Counted from the stretch's first letter, positions 34,113 through 43,354 are shown. The stretch: 64,000 bases of DNA from JAEUKA01 sp035328405 (GCA_035328405.1 DAOLIT010000015.1:1-64000), one strand, 5' to 3'. The notes: a model not told the origin generated them from the letters alone. Numbers and translations are program-made.

Positions 34113-35290
34113 GGAAGCCCCTCATGGACTGTCAGCGCAAATTCCGGTTGTGGCTTGCAAAAGAGAAACCCCTGCATCAAATCGCATCCGAGTTGCGCAA
34201 GGATGTCTCTTTCCTCTGCTGTTTCGATGCCTTCCACGATGACTTCTACATCCAACTCGCGACACAGTTGCAAAAGGGACTGCGTGACCGCTTGTCTGCG
34301 CGTGTCTTTGTCGATGTTGCGGATAAGACCCATGTCCAGCTTTGCTACCGTCGGTCGCAAATGCAGAAAACTCAGAAGTCCTGCGTACCCGGCCCCCAAA
34401 TCGTCGATCGCCACACCAAAACCAACATCTCGAAGGGAGTCCGCCAAAAGATCCAGCTCCCGATGCGAAGTGACATCCGCCCTTTCCGTCACTTCCAAAA
34501 TCACATGCGATGCAAAAGGAGTTAAGGGGGCCGATTGTGAAATGATTTCCGGGTCTTCCAAGTCGCTCGGATGAAGATTCACGAGCAAATGCGTTCCCTC
34601 TGGCAAACGCAACGCCGCCTTCGCCGCAAGCTGTCGCACATGTCTTCCCAGCGCCCGCAGCTCACCGAGTTTTTCTGCCGCCTCCAAAACAGCGTGTGGC
34701 GTCGGAAGCGCCGGATCAGGGGAACGCATCAGGGCTTCGTATCCCCACACCCGCCTGCGCCGAATCGACACCACCGGCTGAAAATGCAGCAGCAGATTGT
34801 CCATCACCCGCTGGAACGTCGTGTAAAGACCCATCCTGTCCACGACCAACGGATGTCCCAAATCCAAAAGAGACAACGCCTGCTGTTTCAATTCCGCCAG
34901 ACGATGCAAGCGCGCTGCTTCTCGAACTGTCTCGACGAGAACGCGGTGATCGATCGGTTTGGTCAAGTACCGCATCGCTCCAAGTTCCACCGCCCGCATC
35001 GCCGTTTCGAGCGACGGATTTCCCGTTGCATAAATGACCTGCGTCGTCAGGTCGCGTTGCCGCACAGCCTCGAGGAGCGCCACTCCCGACAACCCCGGCA
35101 TCGTGATGTCGCTCAAGATCACGTCGAAGTGCTCTTTTTCCAAAAGAGCCAGTGCTTCAAATCCGTCGCCAGCCTCTGTCACGTCCATGTTCGCGCGGCT
35201 CAGCAACCGCGCAAAAATGCGACGCACACCTGCTTCATCATCGATCACCAACACGCGAATCGGAGATAGGGTCTCTCCCGAGACGGACAT
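34109..35290 (-). CDS. response regulator with EAL (cyclic-di-GMP phosphodiesterase) output
   Basis: The 393-residue product has a receiver domain (about 10-125; DD at 17-18, phospho-acceptor D61 in SDITMPG, conserved KP near 114) followed by an EAL domain (about 150-390). The EAL motif reads YEALMR, the catalytic loop is present as DDLGAGYAGLLS, and KLDMGLIRNID and VIVEGIETAEE follow, so phosphodiesterase activity on c-di-GMP is likely. It is the first gene of a unit with the sensor kinase (4-base overlap) and then cstA. The ATG at 35290 fits the receiver start. Between it and the ACC-deaminase gene lie 54 bases with no recognised site. Confidence 0.9.
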   Translation of the reverse strand: MSVSGETLSPIRVLVIDDEAGVRRIFARLLSRANMDVTEAGDGFEALALLEKEHFDVILSDITMPGLSGVALLEAVRQRDLTTQVIYATGNPSLETAMRAVELGAMRYLTKPIDHRVLVETVREAARLHRLAELKQQALSLLDLGHPLVVDRMGLYTTFQRVMDNLLLHFQPVVSIRRRRVWGYEALMRSPDPALPTPHAVLEAAEKLGELRALGRHVRQLAAKAALRLPEGTHLLVNLHPSDLEDPEIISQSAPLTPFASHVILEVTERADVTSHRELDLLADSLRDVGFGVAIDDLGAGYAGLLSFLHLRPTVAKLDMGLIRNIDKDTRRQAVTQSLLQLCRELDVEVIVEGIETAEERDILAQLGCDLMQGFLFCKPQPEFALTVHEGLP

Positions 35291-35344
35291 GACCTAATAC
35301 CCCTTCCTGCATCGTAAGGGGTAAGAATGGGAGGTGACAAGTTC

Positions 35345-36412
35345 TCATTTTGCCAAAGCAGAAACCAGCCAGTTTGGGAGTCTGTTTTCATCCGCGCGAG
35401 CGATCCTTTCGGACAGGTCAGCTCCCGATGCCGTCAGCATGAACAACACCCGTTTCCCGTCGAGAATCCCGCTGTCTGCATCCGCAAGAAGCGCCGCCAG
35501 CGTCTTGCCGGTGTACGTTGTTTCCACGGGCAAACCCAAGGTGCGTGCTTTGCCCACAGCCTGCTTGGACAGAGGCGTTGCCACACCATATCCGATACCC
35601 GGTCCCACAAAACGTCCATCTACGGAAAACAGAGGGCGAGATGGAAGCCGCACATCCGCCAGCTTGCAAAGGAGTCGCTCTGTCTGATCCGCCAAACGCT
35701 CGACCATCCATTGACTCGCGATCGGCCACGGCACCACACGTACACCCCGCACATGGACGGCTGCGTGTCCCAAACCGAGCAGGAGTCCCGCCGCCGTTCC
35801 TCCCGTTCCAACCGTCACATACACCACATCAAAAGGGGGTTCCTTTCGGTCCACAACTTGATCTGCGATTTCGAGTCCCCCTGAAACCCATCCCAGCGTT
35901 CCCAGCGGAGACGAACCACCGGAAGGAATCACCACTTTCGGACCCCTTTTCGCAAAATAGGCGGCCATGTACTTGGGAAGGACTCCTGGAAAGGTTCGCG
36001 CCGGCCACACCTGCGCATCCGCAGAAATTTGCGCGAGCAGATGTTCGCGAATCGACGGAATCGTGTCTTGGGAAAGCGGTTGTGGAAAAAGCACTGTGTC
36101 CACGCGCAGACCCAACGCTTGACCGTACAGCGCCACTGCCAACGCATGGTTTGAACCCCACGCTCCCAAAGTCACCACTCGAGGCGCGGCTTCCGCCCGT
36201 TCTCTGTGTTTCGCTTCCCCAAGCAAATGCTCGAGTTTCCGAACTTTGTTTCCGCCATACAACGAACCCGCCCGATCTTCTCGTTTGACCCACAATTCGA
36301 CCTTGTTCGACGTGAGTCCTTCCCACCTTTCGATGGGTGTCGGAAAGTCGCCCAGCGAACAGATCGGAAGATGCGTTGCAAGTTTTGGAAAATGCGCAAA
36401 CAGAGATGACAT
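35345..36412 (-). CDS. PLP enzyme, D-cysteine desulfhydrase / ACC deaminase family
   Basis: The 355-residue product belongs to the fold-type II PLP enzymes of the D-cysteine desulfhydrase and 1-aminocyclopropane-1-carboxylate deaminase group. It has the PLP lysine in LYGGNKVRKL (K56), the GAWGSNHALA loop and the TVGTGGTAAGLL phosphate-binding glycines near 206. D-cysteine desulfhydrase makes pyruvate, sulfide and ammonia; ACC deaminase makes 2-oxobutyrate and ammonia. The two cannot be separated from sequence alone, and D-cysteine desulfhydrase is the more common activity in bacteria. It is divergent from the POT transporter gene, 54 bases away. Confidence 0.85.
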   Translation of the reverse strand: MSSLFAHFPKLATHLPICSLGDFPTPIERWEGLTSNKVELWVKREDRAGSLYGGNKVRKLEHLLGEAKHRERAEAAPRVVTLGAWGSNHALAVALYGQALGLRVDTVLFPQPLSQDTIPSIREHLLAQISADAQVWPARTFPGVLPKYMAAYFAKRGPKVVIPSGGSSPLGTLGWVSGGLEIADQVVDRKEPPFDVVYVTVGTGGTAAGLLLGLGHAAVHVRGVRVVPWPIASQWMVERLADQTERLLCKLADVRLPSRPLFSVDGRFVGPGIGYGVATPLSKQAVGKARTLGLPVETTYTGKTLAALLADADSGILDGKRVLFMLTASGADLSERIARADENRLPNWLVSALAK

Positions 36413-36466
36413 CTCGTCATCCTATGTGGTACATCGCGGCCCACTTCAAGCAGAAACAGTCACATC

Positions 36467-38065
36467 ATGAGTTCCACCCGCGAAACCGCTCCGTCCGTGT
36501 TTGCCCTCTTCCCCCGGTCTTTTTGGATTGTCAACGCGATGGAAATTTTCGAGCGCATGGGATGGTACGGCTTCTATGCGGTCTCGACGCTGTACTTGAC
36601 CTCGCCCATTTCCGAGGGCGGGGTCGGCCTTTCCTCCCAAGATCGCGGCGTCATTCAAGGTCTTTCCACCTTTTTCCTGTATTTCTTCCCCGTGCTGTTC
36701 GGAACGCTCGCCGACCGGTACGGATACCGGCTCATGTTCCTCCTGTCCAGCGCGATCATGATTCCGGGATATCTTCTGTTGCACCTTCCGCACAGTTTCT
36801 ACGGTTTCTTTGCGGTGTACATACTGGTCGCGTGCGGTCACGGAATGTTCAAACCTGTGGTTGTCAGTACTGTCGTCAAAACCACAAACACGCAGAATGG
36901 GTCCATGGGGTTTGGCATCTTTTACATGATGGTGAACATCGGGGGATTGCTCGGGCCCATCGTCGCTGGCATCGTCCGAGGATGGAGTTGGGATTACGTT
37001 TTTTACGCCTCCGCTTTTTGGATCGTCCTCATGGGGATTTTCTGTTTTGTGTTGTATGAAGAACCCCCTCACGAAAGAGTCCGCGAACCCCTTTCCAAAG
37101 TTCTGTCCAACATGATGGCAGTCGTTGGAAATGCGAGGTTTTTTTCGCTCATCATCGGCATGCTCCTGTTGCTGGTTTTGGGCAACAAGTGGTGGACCAT
37201 CGGACGCGCGTCTTTCGTCGCTGTGGTCTGGCTTTTGTTTCACGCAGCGTGGGATGTATTGCTGTTTTTCTTTGGACCCAAACAAGACGGCAGACCGCTG
37301 CCTTTCTATTTGTCCCGTTTGAAAATCGGAGAGGGGAAATACCTTCTGTTTTTGCTCCTCATGAGTGGTTTTTGGACCGCTTTCAACCAACTTCAGATGA
37401 CATTTCCTGAATACATCCGCGACTACGTAGACTCGACTGATTTGGTTAACGGAATCCGGCCCATCACGTCGGTGTTTGACAGGATTTTTACCTTTTTGGG
37501 TTTCGATACAACTTCTTGGTCCAAGGCTCTTTTGGATCGCGGCCAAGTCAAACCCGAGCACCTCACCAACATCAACGCCTTGGGAATCATCTTCCTTCAA
37601 GTGCTCATCTCCTTTCTTGCGCGCAGGATGTCCCCCTTGGTTACGATCATGAGCGGGACGCTTTTGTCTGCCTTCAGTTTTCTTCTGTTCGTTCCATTTG
37701 CAAGCCACGGCTCCGGCTTTTTGGTGGTGGTCGGCGTCCTGGTCTTTTCCGTCGGAGAGATGCTCGCGAGTCCCAAAGCAAAGGAGTATGCAGGCCGCAT
37801 TGCTCCACCGGACAAAGTAGGACTCTATATGGGTTACTTTTACATGAGCATCGCGCTTGGGAATTTGTTTGGGGGTCTCTTTTCCGGCACTGCATACCAA
37901 CATTTCGGCAAACGCGGAAGCGATCGCCCCGATGTCCTCTTTCTTGTGATCTTTGGCCTGTGTGTCCTCACTGCGCTTCTCTTGGGGCTTTACGATCGAT
38001 ACCTCAAGCGACAAACACAAGTTTCGAGCCGACGAGTGCTCGCCCAAGACGACCTGGCGTCGTAG
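36467..38065 (+). CDS. POT/PTR2-family proton-dependent peptide transporter
   Basis: The 532-residue membrane protein has about fourteen hydrophobic segments and the family's first-helix signature NAMEIFERMGWYGFYAV (E-x-x-E-R), which is needed for proton coupling in POT transporters, and FGTLADRYGYRLMF in the first loop. POT proteins bring in di- and tripeptides. A charged loop with KQDGRPLPFYLSRLK in the middle divides the two halves. The ATG at 36467 was chosen; no strong ribosome site is visible. The gene is divergent from the PLP enzyme gene and 37 bases upstream of the paraoxonase-like gene. Confidence 0.88.
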   Translation: MSSTRETAPSVFALFPRSFWIVNAMEIFERMGWYGFYAVSTLYLTSPISEGGVGLSSQDRGVIQGLSTFFLYFFPVLFGTLADRYGYRLMFLLSSAIMIPGYLLLHLPHSFYGFFAVYILVACGHGMFKPVVVSTVVKTTNTQNGSMGFGIFYMMVNIGGLLGPIVAGIVRGWSWDYVFYASAFWIVLMGIFCFVLYEEPPHERVREPLSKVLSNMMAVVGNARFFSLIIGMLLLLVLGNKWWTIGRASFVAVVWLLFHAAWDVLLFFFGPKQDGRPLPFYLSRLKIGEGKYLLFLLLMSGFWTAFNQLQMTFPEYIRDYVDSTDLVNGIRPITSVFDRIFTFLGFDTTSWSKALLDRGQVKPEHLTNINALGIIFLQVLISFLARRMSPLVTIMSGTLLSAFSFLLFVPFASHGSGFLVVVGVLVFSVGEMLASPKAKEYAGRIAPPDKVGLYMGYFYMSIALGNLFGGLFSGTAYQHFGKRGSDRPDVLFLVIFGLCVLTALLLGLYDRYLKRQTQVSSRRVLAQDDLAS

Positions 38066-38102
38066 GGCCTTTGGGTCTAAGGGTCTTTTAGGGGTACTCT
38101 CG

Positions 38103-39188
38103 ATGAAGTCGCGTTACTGGTTTGGGGGTGTGGTGGGTCTTTTGCTGGTGGGCTATTTGTGGCAGGCCGCCCGCGATCTAAGACCTTTTGTTTCCGTCTC
38201 GCCCCTGGGCATGGATGGTTGTCGGGTGCTGCATGCAGACGGTTTGATCGGTGCAGAGGATTTGGAGTTTGATCACACAAAGGGGACTCTGTACGTAGCG
38301 GCTTCCAACAGGCGGCCAAGCGAAGGGTCGCGGCAGGCTTTCCGGCCCGACCCCGGCGCGATTTTTCGTCTCACTTCCGAGGCGGATGCCCTTCCGCAGA
38401 AGATGCCCATCGAGGGACTTTTTGAACCCCTAAGACCGCATGGGATGAGTCTGTATCTTCATCCAAACGGAACGCGGCACTTGTTTGTTGTGCATCACTC
38501 TTTGCGCGGTGAGCGGGTGGTTCTGTTTCGGATAGAAGCCACACAGGGGGAAGAAAAGCTCGTCTTCCTTCGCGAGGTGTCCGCGCCCCAGTTTGTGAGT
38601 TTGAATGACGTGGCCGGTGCGGGTCTTGAGTCTTTTTATGTGACCAATGACCACGGAAGACCAGCACGCACAGGACATCTCGTCGAGGACTTTGCTCGAC
38701 TGTCGAATGCGTCTCTTGTGTACTTTGATGGAACGTGGGTGCAGACGGTCGCACAGGGTCTCAAGTACGCCAACGGAGTCCAAGTTTCAGCCGACAGACA
38801 ACATGTACTTGTGGCAGAGACGCTGGCCTATCGGATCAAGATTTTTCGCCGTGCGCAAGATGGGAAGTTGACGCTTTCTTCCGAGAAATCCCTGGACACA
38901 ACTCCTGACAATTTTTCGCAGGACGAACAGGGGTCCTTCTTGCTGGGGGCTCATCCAAGTCCGTACCTCTTTTTGCGGCATGCCACGAAAGCGACCGAAA
39001 AGGCCCCGAGCGAGGTCTTGAAGTTCCGCGTGACACCCGAAGGCAGTGCGACCGATTTCTCGACGGTGTTGCGCGATCCAGGCAACGTGTTTTCTGCCTC
39101 GAGCGTGGCTGCTTCCCACGGCCATCGTTTGGTGGTTGGGGGTGTGTTTGATCCCGGCGTGCTGGTCTGCGACAAAACCAACTTGTAA
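38103..39188 (+). CDS. paraoxonase/SMP-30-like beta-propeller protein
   Basis: The 361-residue product has an N-terminal membrane segment (about 5-22) and then a six-bladed-propeller-like body resembling paraoxonase/arylesterase: DLEFDHTKGTLYVAASN, PHGMSLYLHPNG, HHSLRGERVVLFRIE, LNDVAGAGLESFYVTNDH and YANGVQVSADRQHVLVAETLAYRI. The DVAGAG-x-x-FYVTND segment matches the calcium-site Asn/Asp loop of paraoxonases. Enzyme activity (a lactonase or esterase) is inferred from the family. The ATG at 38103 is preceded by AGGGGT. It lies 37 bases after the POT transporter and may be co-transcribed. The next gene is convergent. Confidence 0.75.
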   Translation: MKSRYWFGGVVGLLLVGYLWQAARDLRPFVSVSPLGMDGCRVLHADGLIGAEDLEFDHTKGTLYVAASNRRPSEGSRQAFRPDPGAIFRLTSEADALPQKMPIEGLFEPLRPHGMSLYLHPNGTRHLFVVHHSLRGERVVLFRIEATQGEEKLVFLREVSAPQFVSLNDVAGAGLESFYVTNDHGRPARTGHLVEDFARLSNASLVYFDGTWVQTVAQGLKYANGVQVSADRQHVLVAETLAYRIKIFRRAQDGKLTLSSEKSLDTTPDNFSQDEQGSFLLGAHPSPYLFLRHATKATEKAPSEVLKFRVTPEGSATDFSTVLRDPGNVFSASSVAASHGHRLVVGGVFDPGVLVCDKTNL

Positions 39189-39220
39189 CGTCGATTTTTG
39201 CAAACACGCGCCCCGCAGTG

Positions 39221-39610
39221 TTATCCGTTCCGCTTCTGGATGAGCTCGATCTTGTACCCATCGGGGTCTTCCGCAAACGCGATGACGGTTGTGCCGTGTT
39301 TCATCGGCCCCGCTTCGCGCGTGATTTTCCCCCCTTTCCGCTTCACTTCGGCACACATCGCATACGCATCATCGACCTCGATGGCGAGGTGTCCAAACCC
39401 CTGTCCTATGTTGTACGCGGGCGTGTCCCAGTTGTATGTCAGTTCGAGCACCGTATGCGCGCTTTCCTCGCCATATCCGACGAAAGCCAGGGTGAAGCGA
39501 CCTTCGGGATACTCTGTCTTCCGCAGCAACTTCATGCCCAAAACATCTTGGTAAAAGGACAGTGCGCGCTCCAGATTCCCAACGCGCAACATGGTGTGTA
39601 GTAGACGCAT
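39221..39610 (-). CDS. gloA: lactoylglutathione lyase (glyoxalase I)
   Basis: GloA turns the hemithioacetal of methylglyoxal and glutathione into S-lactoylglutathione. The 129-residue product starts MRLLHTMLRVGNLERALSFY, with the metal ligand H5 at the normal place. The others are E in VLELTYNWD, H in GHLAIEVDD and E in YKIELIQKR, giving a complete H/E/H/E set. The ATG at 39610 follows AAGGGAGAA, and a longer frame to 39769 was rejected. Convergent with the paraoxonase-like gene and divergent from the RMD1 gene. The enzyme is usually nickel- or zinc-dependent depending on group; this short form looks like the nickel type. Confidence 0.93.
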   Translation of the reverse strand: MRLLHTMLRVGNLERALSFYQDVLGMKLLRKTEYPEGRFTLAFVGYGEESAHTVLELTYNWDTPAYNIGQGFGHLAIEVDDAYAMCAEVKRKGGKITREAGPMKHGTTVIAFAEDPDGYKIELIQKRNG

Positions 39611-39744
39611 GTTCGTTCTCCCTTGTGTGTCTGTATTGGCTACGTTCCGCAGTCTGTTTCCATCACGGCGGCAAAGGATAGTGGAAATCGGAGTCTGCGA
39701 ACAGAAGTTGTTTTTTCGAGAAGACTGCGCTTTACTGCGCGGGC

Positions 39745-40638
39745 ATGCGAGCAGGAAAAGCAGATCCACCTGTACAAGCAGAAGGCAAAACTCTAGCCAA
39801 AGCTGAAACAGGTATGGACTCCGAAGGTGTACGGAACACGCTCCACGTACATGCGTATGCGTTTGCCACGACGTTCCGATTGCGGGAGCTCATCGACGTT
39901 TTTTCCGACGCTGAAACAGAACACGACAAAGACTGTCTGGTGGCTCGATACAAAGGGGACGCCGTTCGGATTGCAGTCCTTTTCGACTTTGGTTCGGTCG
40001 TGACGATTGGTCTGTCCCCTGATGAACGGGAGCGGCTGGTGGTTTCGATTGGTTCGCGCATTGGACCGGAACCACACTCCCCTTTGACAGAAGATTTTTT
40101 GGTGGAGGTGCGTCCGGGGGCCAAGGTGGAAGTGCAGTTTGATCGCGTGATTTTGGCAGAGGCGACAGTTCCTGCGTTGAAAGTGATAAGCCTTGTGCTC
40201 GCACAGTCTGCGGCGATGGATTACTACGACGAAGATGTACAGGAAATCCAGCAACGCACCGACGTGATAACGCGCGCCCTGCAATCGGAGGGTCGGATAC
40301 CGGGGCGGCTGCACAATTTGGTGAAATTTATCGGCTCGTGCATCGAAACCAAGAACGGGATGATTGCAACACTGGCTCTGTTCGACAAACCGGATGCAAC
40401 GTGGGAAGACCAGCAGATCGATCGGCTGTACGGGGGTTTGCGCGTCGAGCTCGAGATCGATGATCGGTTCCGTGCGCTGGAAGCCAAACTCCGCATGATT
40501 CAAGAGAACTTGGTGTTGCTGGCGGACCTCTATCATTCCCGCAGCGCGTGGAGGTTGGAACTCACGGTGGTCCTCCTCATTCTGTTTGAGATACTCCTCA
40601 ACCTTTGGAATTTGTTTCATGGCGGTACACACACTTGA
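39745..40638 (+). CDS. RMD1/YagE-family protein (DUF155)
   Basis: The 297-residue product matches the RMD1 family. It has the HAYAFATTFRLRELIDVFS start of the domain (near 35), RYKGDAVRIAVLFDFGSVV, KVISLVLAQSAAMDYYDEDV and a conserved C-terminal helix pair ending in one membrane segment (about 272-290, TVVLLILFEILLNLWNLF). In yeast, RMD1 relatives act at the mitochondrial membrane, but the bacterial function is unknown. The first 25 residues are not family-like, and translation may begin at the Met near 24. Its end overlaps the next gene by 20 bases. It is divergent from gloA. Confidence 0.8.
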   Translation: MRAGKADPPVQAEGKTLAKAETGMDSEGVRNTLHVHAYAFATTFRLRELIDVFSDAETEHDKDCLVARYKGDAVRIAVLFDFGSVVTIGLSPDERERLVVSIGSRIGPEPHSPLTEDFLVEVRPGAKVEVQFDRVILAEATVPALKVISLVLAQSAAMDYYDEDVQEIQQRTDVITRALQSEGRIPGRLHNLVKFIGSCIETKNGMIATLALFDKPDATWEDQQIDRLYGGLRVELEIDDRFRALEAKLRMIQENLVLLADLYHSRSAWRLELTVVLLILFEILLNLWNLFHGGTHT

Positions 40639-41338
40639 AAAGAACCGACTTGTTTTGGATGTCCTGATACCGGCTCTGAATGAAGAGGAGGCGGTCGGAA
40701 ATGTCGTGTCGGCATTGAAGGCACTCGGTCATCCCGTGCGGCACGTTGTGGTGATCGACAACGACTCCACCGATAGGACTGCAAAGCGGGCAGAACAGGC
40801 CGGCGCGATGGTCGTTCGACAGGCCAAACGGGGCTACGGTTCTGCGTGTTTGAGGGGAATGGAATTTCTATCCAAACTCGACGTGAAGCCCGATGTGGTG
40901 GCTTTCATGGATGCGGATGGATCAGACGATCCGCAAGACCTTCCCAAGATGATTGATGCGGCTGCAAGCGGTGCCGATTTGGTCATCGGTTCGCGCATGA
41001 TGGGAATCGCAAAACCGGGTTCTCTGTCCAAAGCGCAGCGCGTAGGGAGTGCGGTGGCCACGCGGCTGATTCGCGCAGTGTACGGACAACAGTACACCGA
41101 TGTGGGGCCGTTGCGGGTCATCCGATATCCGGCTCTGCTCGCGCTGGGCATGTGCGATGACGATCAAGGGTTTGCGATCGAAATGCAGGTCAAGGCCGTG
41201 CGCCGAGGACTGCACATCACCGAGGTTCCGGTTCATTACAGACCGCGGATCACAGGGGAAAGCAAGAACGTAAAAGGGAGTCTGGCGGCAGGCCGCAAAA
41301 TGCTGTTGACGATCCTGCGCCACTCCACCCAGCGGTGA
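40619..41338 (+). CDS. family 2 glycosyltransferase, dolichol-phosphate-mannose-synthase-like
   Basis: The 239-residue product has a GT-A fold: LDVLIPALNEEEAVGNVV, VVIDNDSTDRTA, the DxD-like FMDADGSDDP (near 97-104) and a GSRMMG segment. It resembles soluble dolichyl- or polyprenyl-phosphate mannose/glucose synthases, which load a lipid-carrier sugar. It has no membrane segments of its own. The ATG at 40619 overlaps the RMD1 stop by 20 bases, and only the first 20 bases are shared. It is convergent with the OPX gene, so it is not clearly part of that polysaccharide set, though it lies beside it. Donor and acceptor are unknown. Confidence 0.85.
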   Translation: MAVHTLEKNRLVLDVLIPALNEEEAVGNVVSALKALGHPVRHVVVIDNDSTDRTAKRAEQAGAMVVRQAKRGYGSACLRGMEFLSKLDVKPDVVAFMDADGSDDPQDLPKMIDAAASGADLVIGSRMMGIAKPGSLSKAQRVGSAVATRLIRAVYGQQYTDVGPLRVIRYPALLALGMCDDDQGFAIEMQVKAVRRGLHITEVPVHYRPRITGESKNVKGSLAAGRKMLLTILRHSTQR

Positions 41339-41383
41339 ATGAACTTCGCAGAGATGTTTTGTAGATACTTTGTAGAAGGTTGG

Positions 41384-41983
41384 TCAGAAGAGGCGTTCGT
41401 CTACAGACACGGTGTCTCCGGGTTGTAGGTAGAACGTCTGTGCGCCCTGGGAAATCGCTTTGAAGTTGACCGTGAGTGTTTCGGCTTTTCCGCCGCTGAT
41501 GCGTGTGACTCGAACGGTTTCGCGCGCCGCCATGGGGGACAGACCGCCGACCATGCTGATGGCCTGTTCGAGGGTCATTCCTTCCACAAAGTTGATGGTG
41601 CCCGGATTCCGAACTTGGCCGATCAAAATGACTTTTTTGCTGTGAACCTCTTTGAGAAAAACGGTCACTTGGGGTTGCCGCAAAAAAGTGAGGAGTTTGG
41701 CTTTCAGGACATCGGCGACTTGCGCGGTGGTTTGGCCTTGGACAGACACCCGACCGATCAGGGGAAAGTCGATCGTACCGTCGGCAGCGACGCGGTATGT
41801 CCCGGTCAATTCAGGTTCGCCATAGACGCGCACCTCGAATACATCATCGCGACCCAGACTCATGTCTACGATGGGAGGACGCGCAGCCTCGCGAACTTGC
41901 AGGGCCGGAGGGGCCGGACAGGCGCACAGCAAAACCGTCCAGACAGCTCCCAGTAGATAGGGTTTCGATCGGAACGGGGACAT
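41384..41983 (-). CDS. Wza-type polysaccharide export protein (OPX), short form
   Basis: The 199-residue lipoprotein (signal ending LLCAC, cysteine 22) has the polysaccharide-export domain (about 42-115; YRVAADGTIDFPLIGRV) and one SLBB domain (about 116-195; VILIGQVRNPGTINF). The C-terminal amphipathic helix that forms the Wza outer-membrane pore is absent. Such short OPX proteins are known in Myxococcus to pair with a separate outer-membrane barrel. The upstream gene, four bases away, is a barrel, which fits that arrangement. It is the last gene of a five-gene minus-strand group, convergent with a glycosyltransferase. No polysaccharide copolymerase (Wzc type) is visible nearby. Confidence 0.85.
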   Translation of the reverse strand: MSPFRSKPYLLGAVWTVLLCACPAPPALQVREAARPPIVDMSLGRDDVFEVRVYGEPELTGTYRVAADGTIDFPLIGRVSVQGQTTAQVADVLKAKLLTFLRQPQVTVFLKEVHSKKVILIGQVRNPGTINFVEGMTLEQAISMVGGLSPMAARETVRVTRISGGKAETLTVNFKAISQGAQTFYLQPGDTVSVDERLF

Positions 41984-41986
41984 CGC

Positions 41987-43354
41987 CTAATAGGCCACGT
42001 CGGCTTTGAATAGCACGACATGTTTTTGGAAACCCGCGTCCATGCGCGTGCCAGCCCCGTCGACAAAACCAAAATCGGTCAAATCAGCAAGGAGGTTGTA
42101 GCTGACCCCTGCGGAAAGCCACGACAAGAACCGGTAATCGGCCTGGACTCCCAAAGACAAAAGGATGTCCGAACGATTCTGGGCACCGTTTTTATAGGCG
42201 CGGTAATACAGGGTCGAAGGAGCGACAAGGGGGCCGTATGTTCGGAAGTACGTTTCAAACGAGGCGGTGAGCTGGAGGGCTTTCCACGGGTTGTGTTCAT
42301 ACGCCAGGTAGAGTCGGTCGTCTTTCAGGTACGTTGCGTAAATGGAATCGAAAAAATCGCGGGCCCAACCGAGTCGGAGTTTCATCCGCTCGACAAAAAG
42401 GAGCCGTGCTTCGATGCCCCCAACAAAATTGTTGTACCGCGCGTCGGTTTTGTCCCCCACAAGGGGCGTCGCGTCGGTGACACCGTAGTGCAAACTGTTT
42501 CCGTAGCCCAAATACACAGACCCCGCAAGCCAAGACAGAAACAGACTCTGGATACCCGCCGTGATGCGCAAAGGAGCCGAGTTGGGAACAACGGCACCGT
42601 CTCCGTAAAAATTGGTAAACGACGAACGGACTTCCAAACGGAGAAGCGTTTGCGGCAGCAGACGATAACTGCCCCACAACGCAATGTGGTTTTCAAACGA
42701 ACGAAGGGGTGACAGTTCGCTTTGAATGTAGTGGTCCAAACGGATGGATTCCGAAAGGCCAATTTCCAGGGGCCCTCCGTAAGGCCGATACGTCGCCAAC
42801 AGCGTCAGACGGTCGAAGATGCGCGGGGCAAAAGTCTGGGTGTTCGCGACCTCCAAATTGCGCGCGTCGTTGGTGACCAGAAATTGGTTGTAGATCCGAA
42901 AGGAAAGGGGGTCGTGTTCTTTGATGCGCAGGTCGGCATCGCTTTGCGCGTTGACTTGTTGCGGATAACCGACGCGAGGATCGCGCGAAAAAAACTGTCT
43001 GTATTCCACCGCTGCGCCAAAACGGAATTTCAGAAAGGGGCGCGATTCCGGTTCCAACCGTTGAGGGGGGCGCGTTGCCAAATCCACATGCGCTCGCAAC
43101 CTCAGAACACCCGCTCCTCCTGCTTGCGCGGCCATGAGCACATTGCTGTCGTACCCGAGTTCCGCCGCAAGACCAGGGTGAATCACAAGTCCGTCGCCCA
43201 GCACCTTGAAACCTGGCCCTTCGCGAAGCTGCATCGACGGATACACTTCAAACGGCCCATAGGGAACGTACTGCGCACGCGCCGAGGCCGCCCACAGGCA
43301 CACAAGGAGCCCCGCAAGCCGGAAAACCGTTTTAGCGAGAAGGTCGGAACGCAC
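41987..43354 (-). CDS. outer-membrane beta-barrel protein, probable partner of the OPX
   Basis: The 455-residue product has a signal peptide (about 1-27, ending ASARAQ), then alternating beta strands over about 400 residues that end in a terminal aromatic (VLFKADVAY), the usual mark of an outer-membrane barrel. It fits a barrel of about 16-18 strands. Its stop is three bases from the OPX start. In Myxococcus exopolysaccharide systems, barrel proteins such as WzpX supply the outer-membrane channel for short OPX proteins; this gene is a candidate for the same role. Its start overlaps the end of the upstream coiled-coil gene by 23 bases. Function is inferred from context, not homology. Confidence 0.7.
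   Translation of the reverse strand: MRSDLLAKTVFRLAGLLVCLWAASARAQYVPYGPFEVYPSMQLREGPGFKVLGDGLVIHPGLAAELGYDSNVLMAAQAGGAGVLRLRAHVDLATRPPQRLEPESRPFLKFRFGAAVEYRQFFSRDPRVGYPQQVNAQSDADLRIKEHDPLSFRIYNQFLVTNDARNLEVANTQTFAPRIFDRLTLLATYRPYGGPLEIGLSESIRLDHYIQSELSPLRSFENHIALWGSYRLLPQTLLRLEVRSSFTNFYGDGAVVPNSAPLRITAGIQSLFLSWLAGSVYLGYGNSLHYGVTDATPLVGDKTDARYNNFVGGIEARLLFVERMKLRLGWARDFFDSIYATYLKDDRLYLAYEHNPWKALQLTASFETYFRTYGPLVAPSTLYYRAYKNGAQNRSDILLSLGVQADYRFLSWLSAGVSYNLLADLTDFGFVDGAGTRMDAGFQKHVVLFKADVAY

Noticed and set aside
39708..39736. TTGTTT-N17-TTTACT ahead of the RMD1 gene as a promoter
   Set aside because: Both boxes are weak, and transcription would start at or after the predicted start codon.
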